A DNA stretch of 64,000 nt, taken from Halobacteriovorax sp. JY17. GTDB lineage: Bacteria > Bdellovibrionota > Bacteriovoracia > Bacteriovoracales > Bacteriovoracaceae. Positions 26,484 through 34,901 of this stretch are shown piece by piece; position 1 is the stretch's first letter; every line of letters starts with the position of its first letter. The notes beneath the pieces were generated by a model that was given only the letters and a program-made list of their open reading frames with translations, ran no database searches and was not told the DNA's origin. Where the stretch lies: assembly GCF_002753895.1 (NCBI RefSeq), contig NZ_NJER01000002.1, positions 617,990 to 681,989 of the forward strand, given 5' to 3'. The position numbers and the translations under genes are program-made.

Positions 26484-29159
26484 ATGCTTTTAATTAATAA
26501 AAAGACGACAAAGAATTTCGCTAAGAAACAGGCCGGAGGGAAGGGGTATAATCTCTACTTACTGGCAAGAAAGGGAATAAATATACCTAGTTTCTCAGTT
26601 ATACCGTCTTATCTCTTTGAGGAATTTGTAAAAAGAAATGCCTTAGGAGATAAGATAACAAATGCCCTAAGTAATCTTTCTTTTAAAGAAGCTGCCGCTG
26701 AAATTGAAAAAGTTATTCTAAGTGGAAACTTTATAGGTCCTGAAGAAGAGGTTATCTATACGTTGATTAAATCATTTAAAAGTTCTCACTTCTCTGTGAG
26801 ATCTAGTGCTGGTGATGAAGATGGTGGAGAACATTCTTACGCTGGGCAATTATCTTCTTATCTCTATGTCTCATCATTGGAGAAATGCTTGGAGTCGGTC
26901 AAGAAGTGCTGGGCATCAGCTTTTTCAGAGAGATGCTTAGTCTATAGAAAAGAAAACTCAATTGAGCTAGAGAAGATACTTGTTTCTGTTGTTATTCAGG
27001 AAATGATTGATCCGGATGCTAGTGGGGTTGTCTTTACCTGTAACCCAGTGACAAATAACATAGATGAGTTGATGATTAATTCCGTTTACGGAGTTGGTGA
27101 AGGACTCGTTTCAGGATTACTTGAAGGGGATACTTACCTTATAAGTAAGGTGGATCAGTCTCTAGTGAGTAAGGAGATTGTAGAAAAAGAAAAGGCCTTG
27201 AAAGGGGATTTTGAGAATGAAAGAATAGTTGAAGTTGAAGTAAGTGAAGATAAGAGAAATATAGATTCTTTAAGTATTGAAGAGCTTAACCAGTTATCAA
27301 AAATCTCTATTCAGATTGAAGAACTCTACCAATGTGCACAAGATATTGAATGGGCCTTAAAGGATGGAGTTTTCTATATTCTTCAAACAAGGCCTGTGAC
27401 AACACTAACTGCTACAACTAAGGGGATATTAAATCTCTGGGATAATTCAAATATTGTTGAAAGCTATGGTGGAATAACAAAACCTCTCACTTATGGTTTT
27501 GCTCGCTACGTTTATAATCAGGTTTATATTCAGTTCTGTGAAGTGCTAATGGTTCCGCAGAATCATATTAAAGAAATGAACTTCTTTTTAAAGAATATGC
27601 TTGGACTCTTCTATGGGAGAGTTTATTACAATCTCTTCAATTGGTATAAATTAACAAGTATTCTTCCTGGCTATAAGTTTAATCGTCAATTTATGGAAAC
27701 TATGATGGGAACTAGTGAATCACTTGGAGATGAGATTGCTGAGAGAATAAAGCCCCCTAAGTTTCATGATAGCTTCGGTTCAAGAATTCGAAAGTTTCTA
27801 ACAGGGTTTAAGTTCTTTTACTTTCATTTAAATATTCAAAGTATTGTAGATAAGTTTCTTACCGACTTTCACCGTATTTACGATGTTTATCGAAGTAAAG
27901 ATTATTACTCAATGACTGCAGATCAGATTTACGATGAATATATGGGGCTTGAGAAAGATATTCTTTGGAAGTGGCATGCACCAATTATTAATGATTTTCT
28001 CTGTATGGTTCACTTTGGAGTTTATAAGAAATTAACTGAAAAGTGGCTCGATCATTTAGGGCAAAACTTTCATAATGATCTCTTGGCCGGAAATGGGAAT
28101 CTTGAGTCTGCAGAACCAACAAAGCAGTTAATTAGACTCTCTGGCATAGTTGTAAAAACAGAAGGGTTGAGAGAATTTATCTTTAAAAATGAAAATGACT
28201 ACTTACTTGAAGCTCTTAATCAATCAGAGTATCAAGAATTTTATGAACTCGTTTCTACTTATTTAGATAAGTATGGGTTTAGATGTATGAGTGAAATGAA
28301 GTTAGAGCAAAAAGACATGCACTTAGAGCCTAAGCTCTTCTTTGTCTTTCTAAAGAATATCATTAACTCAGGACAAGTTGACTTAGAAGAATTTGAAAAG
28401 AGAGAGCACGAGATTCGTGCTAATGCTGAAAAGCTTTTAAAAGATAATATAAGTGGTATTAAGGGTATTATCTATTCTTGGTCTCTAAAACATGCAAGAA
28501 AAGCTGTTATGAATAGAGAGAATACGAGATTTTGTAGAACACGTATCTATGGTGTTGTTCGCTCTATGTTCTATGCTATGGGAGAGAATTTCGCAAAGAA
28601 CGGAATTATTGATAGAGATGAAGATATTTTCTTTCTAGATTTAGAGGAGTTGAAAGGAGCTTTTGAAGGAACTAATTCAGTTCAAAACTTTAAGAGAATC
28701 ATCGAAACTAGAAAACTTGAGTACGCTAGTTATGAAGAAAGTGAGCCTGAGAGCCGGTTTATGACTAGAGGTCCGGTCTATTGGAAGAATAATCACTTTC
28801 CTGCACCAGTGGTTCTAGATCAAAATATTGAATTAAAAGAAAATGAAATGCTTGGTCTGGGTTGTTGTCCTGGAATAGTTGAGGGAGTAGTGAAGGTGAT
28901 TATATCTCCCGACGATAATCTAGAACTAAATGGAGAAATTCTTGTTACCCATAGAACTGATCCAGGTTGGATTCCTCTTTATCCATCTGCAAGTGCTCTC
29001 TTAGTTGAAAGAGGTGGATTACTTTCTCATTCAGCAATTGTGGCCAGAGAAATGGGGCTTCCAACGATTGTCTCTATTAAAGGACTCACAAAGAGACTTG
29101 AAACAGGAATGAGGATACGAATTAATGGAGAATCTGGATTAATTGAAATTTTAGAATAA
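26484..29159 (+). CDS. PEP-synthase/rifampin-phosphotransferase-like phosphohistidine enzyme
   Basis: An 891-residue protein. Residues 1-310 are the PPDK-type ATP-binding domain (GKGYNLYLL at 19-27, SVRSSAGDEDG about 108-118, QEMIDPDASGVVFTCNP about 172-188, DIEWALKDGVFYILQTRP about 288-305). Residues about 315-780 form a large central domain starting NLWDNSNIVESYGGITKPLT, the style found in rifampin phosphotransferases. The C-terminal swivelling domain carries the phosphorylated His in GGLLSHSAIVARE (His849). This order, with the His domain last and no PEP-binding TIM barrel, differs from true PEP synthase and matches enzymes that split ATP into AMP, Pi and a phosphorylated small molecule. 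The substrate is probably the product of the three upstream genes. The gene begins 8 bases after the UbiA gene. Confidence 0.88.
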   Translation: MLLINKKTTKNFAKKQAGGKGYNLYLLARKGINIPSFSVIPSYLFEEFVKRNALGDKITNALSNLSFKEAAAEIEKVILSGNFIGPEEEVIYTLIKSFKSSHFSVRSSAGDEDGGEHSYAGQLSSYLYVSSLEKCLESVKKCWASAFSERCLVYRKENSIELEKILVSVVIQEMIDPDASGVVFTCNPVTNNIDELMINSVYGVGEGLVSGLLEGDTYLISKVDQSLVSKEIVEKEKALKGDFENERIVEVEVSEDKRNIDSLSIEELNQLSKISIQIEELYQCAQDIEWALKDGVFYILQTRPVTTLTATTKGILNLWDNSNIVESYGGITKPLTYGFARYVYNQVYIQFCEVLMVPQNHIKEMNFFLKNMLGLFYGRVYYNLFNWYKLTSILPGYKFNRQFMETMMGTSESLGDEIAERIKPPKFHDSFGSRIRKFLTGFKFFYFHLNIQSIVDKFLTDFHRIYDVYRSKDYYSMTADQIYDEYMGLEKDILWKWHAPIINDFLCMVHFGVYKKLTEKWLDHLGQNFHNDLLAGNGNLESAEPTKQLIRLSGIVVKTEGLREFIFKNENDYLLEALNQSEYQEFYELVSTYLDKYGFRCMSEMKLEQKDMHLEPKLFFVFLKNIINSGQVDLEEFEKREHEIRANAEKLLKDNISGIKGIIYSWSLKHARKAVMNRENTRFCRTRIYGVVRSMFYAMGENFAKNGIIDRDEDIFFLDLEELKGAFEGTNSVQNFKRIIETRKLEYASYEESEPESRFMTRGPVYWKNNHFPAPVVLDQNIELKENEMLGLGCCPGIVEGVVKVIISPDDNLELNGEILVTHRTDPGWIPLYPSASALLVERGGLLSHSAIVAREMGLPTIVSIKGLTKRLETGMRIRINGESGLIEILE

Positions 29160-29160
29160 A

Positions 29161-29186
29161 AAAGGCTCCGATTGGAGCCTTTAGTT
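29161..29186. terminator. Strong bidirectional terminator
   Basis: aaaggctcc (29161-29169), loop gatt, and ggagccttt (29174-29182) form a perfect 9-bp stem followed by agtttt. It directly follows the stop of the phosphohistidine enzyme gene and faces the minus-strand gene ending at 29204, so it closes both transcripts. Confidence 0.9.
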
Positions 29187-29203
29187 TTAAATTTTGAATT
29201 ATT

Positions 29204-29623
29204 CTATTTATTGTGGATAAGCGTTTTAATTTGATGACGGAAGATAACTTCTATCTTGTCTTGATCAATTGTCTTATCAACAACACCTGGACCAAATTTT
29301 ACGTGGTCAATAATATCGCCTTGAGCAAATTGTCCACGAATAGAGTAAGGTTGAGACTTTGCAGTAGCAGAGTTTATTGCCTCCATCCAAAGATCAGCAA
29401 CAGAAGTTGTTGTTTTAGATGTCTTTCTAGTAGTTTTCTTTCTCGTTGCCGCCTTCATTTTTACTGCTGAAGGATCTTTGTAAGCATGTGTATTCTTACA
29501 CGTTCTACATTCAACTCTATGAATTGTCTGTGCGTCTTTCATCGCAACGATTGTATGTGCTAAAGTAAGCTTACACTTAGAGCAATAGGAAAGAACTTCT
29601 TTTCCTACGTTTAAATCAGACAT
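29204..29623 (-). CDS. Zinc-ribbon protein with basic linker and SH3-like tail
   Basis: A 139-residue protein with three parts. A zinc ribbon (CSKCKL at about 14-19 and CRTCKN at about 39-44) is followed by a Lys/Arg/Thr-rich linker (about 56-73). The C-terminal stretch GDIIDHVKFGPGVVDKTI...IEVIF (about 104-129) resembles the short SH3-like tails found in UvrD-type helicases and CarD-like proteins. This layout suggests a nucleic-acid or RNA-polymerase partner, possibly regulatory; that is inference. The start ATG (29621-29623) is divergent from uvrC, with GGTATC upstream rather than a strong ribosome-binding site. Confidence 0.78.
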   Translation of the reverse strand: MSDLNVGKEVLSYCSKCKLTLAHTIVAMKDAQTIHRVECRTCKNTHAYKDPSAVKMKAATRKKTTRKTSKTTTSVADLWMEAINSATAKSQPYSIRGQFAQGDIIDHVKFGPGVVDKTIDQDKIEVIFRHQIKTLIHNK

Positions 29624-29648
29624 TCTGATACCTTTGTTTTGGATTTGT

Positions 29649-29670
29649 TATAATGAATTGTTAGTATAAT
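29649..29670 (+). promoter_or_regulatory. Two candidate -10 boxes in front of uvrC
   Basis: Perfect TATAAT hexamers occur at 29649-29654 and 29665-29670 in the divergent region between the zinc-ribbon gene and uvrC. No convincing -35 box at the proper distance was seen for either, so at least one is probably a real but weak or activator-dependent promoter. Confidence 0.4.
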
Positions 29671-29718
29671 AGGATATAAAGATCTTTGAACAAAGTAAAG
29701 ACGGAACGCAATGCAAAT

Positions 29719-31581
29719 ATGCACAATAATCTACTAGAAAAAGCTAAAACACTACCTAATAAAGCCGGTTGCTATCTAATGAAGAGAATTAGAGCGGGCG
29801 AAGAGACTGTTTTATATGTAGGTAAAGCAAAAAACTTGAGAAATAGAGTCTCAAGCTATTTCAATAACTCATCAAAGTCTCCCAAAACGGAGATATTAGT
29901 CTCTCATATAAATGATTTTGATTTCATTATGACTGATTCAGATGCAGAAGCATTTGTTCTAGAAAATAACTTAATTAAGAAATTTTCTCCAAAATATAAT
30001 ATTCGTTTAAAAGACGATAAATCTTACCCCTACGTTTGTGTGAACTCAAATGAAGAGTTTCCAAGAATTATGTATGAGAGAAGACCGAAGAAACAGAAAA
30101 ACGTAGAAGTCTTTGGTCCCTTTGTCGTAGGTAGTAATATTTCTGAGGTTATTCGAATTCTCACAAAGTCATTTAATCTTAGAGACTGTACTCTTAAAGA
30201 CTTTAATTCAAGAAAGGAGCCTTGCTTACTCTATCAAATGAAGCAATGTTCAGCACCTTGTGTGAACTATATTTCTAATGAAGAATATAAGAAAGACCTA
30301 GATCTTGCCCTTAGTTTTTTTAGAGGAGCAGGAACAAAAGGATTGAAGGAATTAGAAAGACGAATGTTTCAATTTGCTGAAGGTGAACATTTCGAAAGGG
30401 CCGCAATTCTTAGGGATCATATTTCTGTTTTAAATGAATTTTTAAACTTCTCAAAACAAAATAATGCCGAAGTCTCTCATACGGTTAGAAACGTAGATAT
30501 TCTTGCTTATCATGTCGGAGATATAGAAGTAGATATTTCTCTCTATATGATGAGAGAGGGAGTACTTCTTGGTCATAAGAGTTTTCACTTTCCTTCCATA
30601 GACTGTAGTGATGATTTTGACGATGAAGTCGCTCAATACATCTTTCAATACTACACCACAACTTTTGATAAGCTTCCTGATCGAGTGATTACAAGCTTTC
30701 CTAAGAGCTTAAATGAAACTCTACATATTGCATTTAAACAAGTTCATGAACTTGATATTAAATGTTCAGCTCCGGGGAAGAAATTTGAGTCTTTAATGAA
30801 GCTAACTAAAGACCATGCCTTTGAACACCAAAGAGTAAGAATTTTAAATGAAGAAAGTACCTATGTCGGTCTTAATAAACTTAAAGAACTCTTAGGATTA
30901 AAAGAAAGACCCGTTACTCTTGAGTGTTATGACGTAGCTATCTTTCAAGGAAAGTCTCCCACTGCCTCTCAAATTGTTTTCAATGATGGGCGAGCAGATA
31001 AGAAGTCTTATAGACATTATCATCTAGAAGAAAGACCTGAAGGGAATAATGACTTTGCGATGATGAGTGAAGTTATTAATAGAAGAGTAAAAAAAGGCTC
31101 ACTTCCTGATGTCTTTATTGTCGATGGTGGAATAGGACAGGTCAATATTTTCTTAGAGGCCCTCAAAGATCATGATATCTCTATACCTGTTGTTGGAATT
31201 GCAAAATCTAAAGTAGATAAGAAATCTAATTTCAAATCAAAAGAAGTTGTGAGAAGTGAAGAGCGCTTAATTATTCCAGGAAGATCAAACCCGTACTTGC
31301 TGGCAAAGTGTAAATCTTTATTTCGAATTATTGTTCAAATGAGAGATGAGGCCCACAGGTTCTCTAGACGTCTTCATCATAAAGAAGAAAGAAAGAAGCT
31401 GATTACAAGTTGGGTAGATCATGTGGAAGGAGTAGGTCCTGTCGCTAAGAAAAAGATTCTATCTAATTTGGATTTATCTATAAAAGAATTGAAATTAATG
31501 AGTGAAGTAGAAATTCAAGAATACTTTGTTGTTTCAAAGAAAATTGCAAAGGCCATCGTAAAAACGCTGGCCCTGTATTAA
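29719..31581 (+). CDS. uvrC: Excinuclease ABC subunit C
   Basis: Nucleotide-excision-repair endonuclease that makes the 3' and 5' incisions with UvrA/UvrB. The GIY-YIG nuclease domain begins at LPNKAGCYLMK, with VLYVGKAKNLRNRVSSYF just after. The UvrB-interacting UVR motif is FAEGEHFERAAILRDHI (about residues 216-232). The C-terminal RNase-H-like nuclease is marked by ECYDVAIFQGKSPTASQIVF, and VDGGIGQ and the helix-hairpin-helix VEGVGPVAKKKIL follow. Length about 620 matches the family. The start is uncertain: ATG at 29719 fits the family N-terminus, and an in-frame TTG at 29686 has AGGA eleven bases upstream but would give almost no leader from the -10 box at 29665. Confidence 0.96.
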   Translation: MHNNLLEKAKTLPNKAGCYLMKRIRAGEETVLYVGKAKNLRNRVSSYFNNSSKSPKTEILVSHINDFDFIMTDSDAEAFVLENNLIKKFSPKYNIRLKDDKSYPYVCVNSNEEFPRIMYERRPKKQKNVEVFGPFVVGSNISEVIRILTKSFNLRDCTLKDFNSRKEPCLLYQMKQCSAPCVNYISNEEYKKDLDLALSFFRGAGTKGLKELERRMFQFAEGEHFERAAILRDHISVLNEFLNFSKQNNAEVSHTVRNVDILAYHVGDIEVDISLYMMREGVLLGHKSFHFPSIDCSDDFDDEVAQYIFQYYTTTFDKLPDRVITSFPKSLNETLHIAFKQVHELDIKCSAPGKKFESLMKLTKDHAFEHQRVRILNEESTYVGLNKLKELLGLKERPVTLECYDVAIFQGKSPTASQIVFNDGRADKKSYRHYHLEERPEGNNDFAMMSEVINRRVKKGSLPDVFIVDGGIGQVNIFLEALKDHDISIPVVGIAKSKVDKKSNFKSKEVVRSEERLIIPGRSNPYLLAKCKSLFRIIVQMRDEAHRFSRRLHHKEERKKLITSWVDHVEGVGPVAKKKILSNLDLSIKELKLMSEVEIQEYFVVSKKIAKAIVKTLALY

Positions 31582-31587
31582 TGGATG

Positions 31588-31800
31588 CTAATTTATAATA
31601 TGAATCATCTTCTTGTTGCCTTGCCCGCACTCTGGACATCTCGCCGTTTCTTGCACGATTAGATTTTTAAAATCTGATAAATGAGTTTGAACTAATTTTG
31701 CATTACATATATTGCAGTTATCCATGTGTTTCTTTACTTGATCTATATCACCATAATACTCTTCAAATTTTTCAAAGCGGAAGTCTAGTTCTTGTGACAT
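31588..31800 (-). CDS. Small zinc-ribbon protein
   Basis: A 70-residue protein. It contains Cys pairs CNIC (about residues 29-32) and CPEC (about 54-57), enough to bind one zinc ion. The N-terminal third is acidic and aromatic (DFRFEKFEEYYGDID). The ATG at 31798-31800 has AGGAG upstream (31804-31810 region, minus strand). It converges tail-to-tail with uvrC with six bases between the stops. Function unknown; small ribbons of this kind often bind nucleic acid or partner proteins. Confidence 0.7.
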   Translation of the reverse strand: MSQELDFRFEKFEEYYGDIDQVKKHMDNCNICNAKLVQTHLSDFKNLIVQETARCPECGQGNKKMIHIIN

Positions 31801-31936
31801 TTAGTCATCTCCTTGCAGGTATTAAATGTACTAATATATTTTTCGGGATATTTTGGACTTGGCTTAATTTGTGATATGTTTATTTCAATTTAGGGACCAA
31901 TTTACCTAGTAAGCCCTTAAAATTAGATGAGATTAA

Positions 31937-32794
31937 TTGAGCGAAATGAGTAAATACCAAGAAATTAGAAGTAAAATCAGCAAGATAGATAATGGAGAGG
32001 GCATTGCAAAGTTCTACTCAGGAGCTATTTTTGATCAAACGAGCTGGTATACATCTAGATTTGAAGAGCCTGAAGTCTCTAGCAAAGTCTCTCAAAAGGT
32101 CGAATCGTCTCCTCGTGCTATAGAGAGACCTAGTGCAGAAGCATCACCAATGAAGAAGGAAGTGTTAGATTCTTTGGCCAAGAAAGTTGAAGAGAGTGGC
32201 GCTGTTCAATCAAAGTTTGGGAATATTATTAAGGATGTTCGAACCTCTCTTTCTGGAAGTCAGCTTAAATTAACTCAAGATGTGAATACATATAAAGAAA
32301 TGATTGAAAGAACTTATACAGATTTTAAATTTGATGATTTTAAAGAGGTCACAACTTTAATTGTAGGAGAGAGAACTCTCTCTGAAATTAGTTTAGAAGA
32401 TAAGCACTTTAAAACTAATCATGATACTTCTGAGCTCCTAGGAAAGATGATAATTCCAATGAAGTTAGTGGAGGGAGAGTTTGTTCGAACTTCTCTTGTT
32501 GGAAAAGATGAGGGCGAAATTTTTCAAAACCTTCTCTGCGAAATTTCGCTTTTTAAACCACAAGTGGTTATCTCTTTGGGAGCAGTTTCTACAAACTTTC
32601 TGTACGGAAGAAAAGAGAAGCTATCTAAGATCCATGGAAGCGAAATTGAAAGAGCGATTGAAAGTGATGGAAGTGATGTTAAATTTACACTCTTTCCAAT
32701 TTTTCATCCTGATTTATTAGAAATTAATCCTTCAATGAAGAGAACAGCATGGATGGATCTTCAAAAAGTCATGAAATACTTAGGTAAATTATAA
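31937..32794 (+). CDS. Uracil-DNA-glycosylase-superfamily-like protein, probably degenerate
   Basis: A 285-residue protein. Residues 1-135 are low-complexity and charged, with no recognised domain. Residues about 135-285 resemble the UDG fold: LIVGERTLSE in place of the usual GEAPG motif, PQVVISLGAVSTNFLYG (about 214-230), HGSEIER, and FPIFHPDLL (about 254-262), the motif-B-like His-Pro, followed by the terminal helix WMDLQKVMKYL. The four Fe-S cysteines of family-4 enzymes and the motif-A catalytic residues are missing, so uracil excision is doubtful. The start is a TTG at 31937 or an in-frame ATG at 31946; neither has a strong ribosome-binding site. Confidence 0.78.
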   Translation: MSEMSKYQEIRSKISKIDNGEGIAKFYSGAIFDQTSWYTSRFEEPEVSSKVSQKVESSPRAIERPSAEASPMKKEVLDSLAKKVEESGAVQSKFGNIIKDVRTSLSGSQLKLTQDVNTYKEMIERTYTDFKFDDFKEVTTLIVGERTLSEISLEDKHFKTNHDTSELLGKMIIPMKLVEGEFVRTSLVGKDEGEIFQNLLCEISLFKPQVVISLGAVSTNFLYGRKEKLSKIHGSEIERAIESDGSDVKFTLFPIFHPDLLEINPSMKRTAWMDLQKVMKYLGKL

Positions 32795-32860
32795 TATTAC
32801 ATTGAGACCTTTTTAAAATAAGCATACAATAATGAAGTGATAACTCAGGATGGAGTTTAC

Positions 32861-34063
32861 TTGCATAGGAAATGCTTCTTTTTAATTATTTTATCTCTTG
32901 TATCTTTCTATTCATTTGGAGAGATAACTCCTGTATTAATCGCAGGAAGCCCTGAACCAACTATTAGAGTTCGTGTTAGTAAGTCACTTAAAAATGTCAT
33001 CATTTCTGGAACAGATTTAAATAGAACATTTCATATTGGAAATCAGAAGAAGTCTTTTTCAGGCCGAAAGAAGATAAAGTTCAACTGCAATCTCTTTGGA
33101 AAGAACGAAAGATTTAAAGATCGTGGCCCAACTCTTCTTGCTTCACTTAACTCAATGACTGGACTTGTAACTGTTGGCGACAAGAAATATATGGGAACAG
33201 TTGATATCGTAAGTTCTGTTGGTAACGATAGTTGTGATGTTGTTCAAGAAACAAAATTAGAAGACTATATTAGTGGGTTATTGGCAAAAGAAATGAATAG
33301 TGCGTGGCCCATTGAAGCACTTAAAGCGCAAGCTGTTGCCGCGAGATCCTACGCTCTTCACAAAATGGAAACAGATCATGTTTCAAAAAACCTTGGGCGA
33401 GTAGCACATTACGATCTTGAGAGTTCTGAAAAACATCAAGTCTCGGGGACATTTTTTGACATTACTAGGAATACTGACCTTGCAACTTCTGAGACGATGG
33501 GAGAGGTTCTTATCACTCCCAGCGGTAAGTTGACTCCAATATTTTTTCACGCAAAGTGTGGAGGAAAAATACTGAGGCCAGACCAGGTATGGAGTAATGC
33601 TGTTAGCGGCTACGATGCAAATCCTAAAGGAGATTACTGTCATGGTCATGGACTTAAGGACTGGGAAAAAGAGGTAACGTATGAGCGCTTTGTCTCTTTT
33701 ATAAAATGGCTACAAAAGAAGAAGTTAATTAAAGTTTCAAATAAAATTACAGGTCATAAGAAAATCAAAATTCTAAAAGATGATAAAGATAAGAACCATA
33801 TGCGACTTTACTGGGGCGACTTACATATCGTAATCAAGAAGCCTCTCTTTAGAAGATATTTTGGAAGGGTACTATTTCCATCGAATAATTTTGAAATGAA
33901 TTGGAGTAGTCCTAAAAAGGCCTTTTTAGTAAGTGGAAGTGGATTAGGGCATGGTGTAGGGATGTGTCAGCTTGGGGCTCTAGATCTAGCGAAGAAAGGC
34001 TGGGGTTATCGTAAAATTCTCGCCCATTACTTTCCGGGTCATAGATTAGAAAAAGCATATTAA
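32861..34063 (+). CDS. SpoIID/LytB-domain protein (peptidoglycan-acting, secreted)
   Basis: About 400 residues. I prefer the TTG at 32861 (GGAG five bases upstream), which gives a proper signal peptide (HRKCFFLIILSLVSFYSFG), over the longer frame from a GTG at 32837. The SpoIID domain is well marked: LEDYISGLLAKEMNSAWP (about residues 134-151), EALKAQAVAARSYAL, HAKCGGKILRPDQVWS and the end GSGLGHGVGMCQLGALDLA (about 364-382). SpoIID is a lytic transglycosylase acting on denuded glycan strands in sporulating bacteria. Non-sporulating relatives use the domain in cell-wall remodelling and division. In a predatory relative, wall remodelling is an attractive but unproven role. Confidence 0.92.
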   Translation: MHRKCFFLIILSLVSFYSFGEITPVLIAGSPEPTIRVRVSKSLKNVIISGTDLNRTFHIGNQKKSFSGRKKIKFNCNLFGKNERFKDRGPTLLASLNSMTGLVTVGDKKYMGTVDIVSSVGNDSCDVVQETKLEDYISGLLAKEMNSAWPIEALKAQAVAARSYALHKMETDHVSKNLGRVAHYDLESSEKHQVSGTFFDITRNTDLATSETMGEVLITPSGKLTPIFFHAKCGGKILRPDQVWSNAVSGYDANPKGDYCHGHGLKDWEKEVTYERFVSFIKWLQKKKLIKVSNKITGHKKIKILKDDKDKNHMRLYWGDLHIVIKKPLFRRYFGRVLFPSNNFEMNWSSPKKAFLVSGSGLGHGVGMCQLGALDLAKKGWGYRKILAHYFPGHRLEKAY

Positions 34064-34088
34064 AAAAGGCTTCTTTCGAAGCCTTTTT
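34063..34088. terminator. Strong bidirectional terminator
   Basis: aaaaaggcttc and gaagccttttt form a perfect stem around a short tttc-type loop, ending in a U-run on the plus strand and an equivalent run on the minus strand. It separates the convergent SpoIID-like gene and the minus-strand lipoprotein gene ending at 34111. Confidence 0.9.
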
Positions 34089-34110
34089 GCTATTTAAATT
34101 TTTTAGGTAA

Positions 34111-34737
34111 TTAGAATGAAATACACCCAACTTTTGTAAACCAAGTGTCTACTTGGAATACTGGGAGGTAAGGGTAGTTAGGATCAACTTGTGACTGCAT
34201 TGAAGTCTGAGAAGAATCAACCATTCCGTGCCCACAGCTTACTTCATCATCTAAAACAATCTTACCTGCAAAATTCGTAAGTTGTCTTGTATCACTAATA
34301 TAAGGAGCTCCATTATTTGAACTCATCGAACACATAGATAATAGAACATTGTATCCTATAACTTGAGAACCATTTGTTACTTTTTGAACAATCATCACAT
34401 CACCGTAGTAGCCAACACCTACATACTCTCTAGCAACTTGAGTTCCGCCGATTCCACCTTGATTGAATGTCCCTTGAATTGTTGTCTGTGAATTTCCAGA
34501 AAAGCTACTCGAGCTAAAGCTATAGACATTCTGTAGTCTTTGTCCAGATCTACATTGGATCTGACTTAGGAGACCAGAGTAGTTACCTGCACCTATTTGT
34601 GCTGTACCCTGAGTCGGCAAAGTTACTCCCGTGGAAGTAGAGCTGACCGTATTTTTCTTTTTATCGTCACCACATGACCAAAACAGAGTCGCAGCTAGAG
34701 TGAAAATAAATACCTTTTTTAATGAATGCGTCTTCAT
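34111..34737 (-). CDS. Lipoprotein of unknown function
   Basis: About 208 residues, starting at the ATG at 34735-34737. That start has AGGAG upstream and a lipoprotein signal (MKTHSLKKVFIFTLAATLFWSC, lipid Cys at 22); the longer in-frame ATG at 34791 would bury the signal. After the lipid Cys comes a charged and Ser/Thr-rich linker (GDDKKKNTVSSTSTG). The rest is a Gln/Ser/Gly-rich beta domain with several more cysteines, likely disulfide-bonded. No family recognised. It is divergent from the membrane protein at 34902. Confidence 0.78.
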   Translation of the reverse strand: MKTHSLKKVFIFTLAATLFWSCGDDKKKNTVSSTSTGVTLPTQGTAQIGAGNYSGLLSQIQCRSGQRLQNVYSFSSSSFSGNSQTTIQGTFNQGGIGGTQVAREYVGVGYYGDVMIVQKVTNGSQVIGYNVLLSMCSMSSNNGAPYISDTRQLTNFAGKIVLDDEVSCGHGMVDSSQTSMQSQVDPNYPYLPVFQVDTWFTKVGCISF

Positions 34738-34901
34738 TTGTTTCTCCTCGAAGGCCTTAAGACCCAAGCGATTAGACTTTTCTCTATACATTTCGGGTAT
34801 TGGATCAAATTACTTTAGGAAAAATAAACCTATTACAATTTTTCTTAATGAATATTCTGTAATTTGGTAAACTTACAGTACATCTATAAAGAGAGATCAT
34901 T

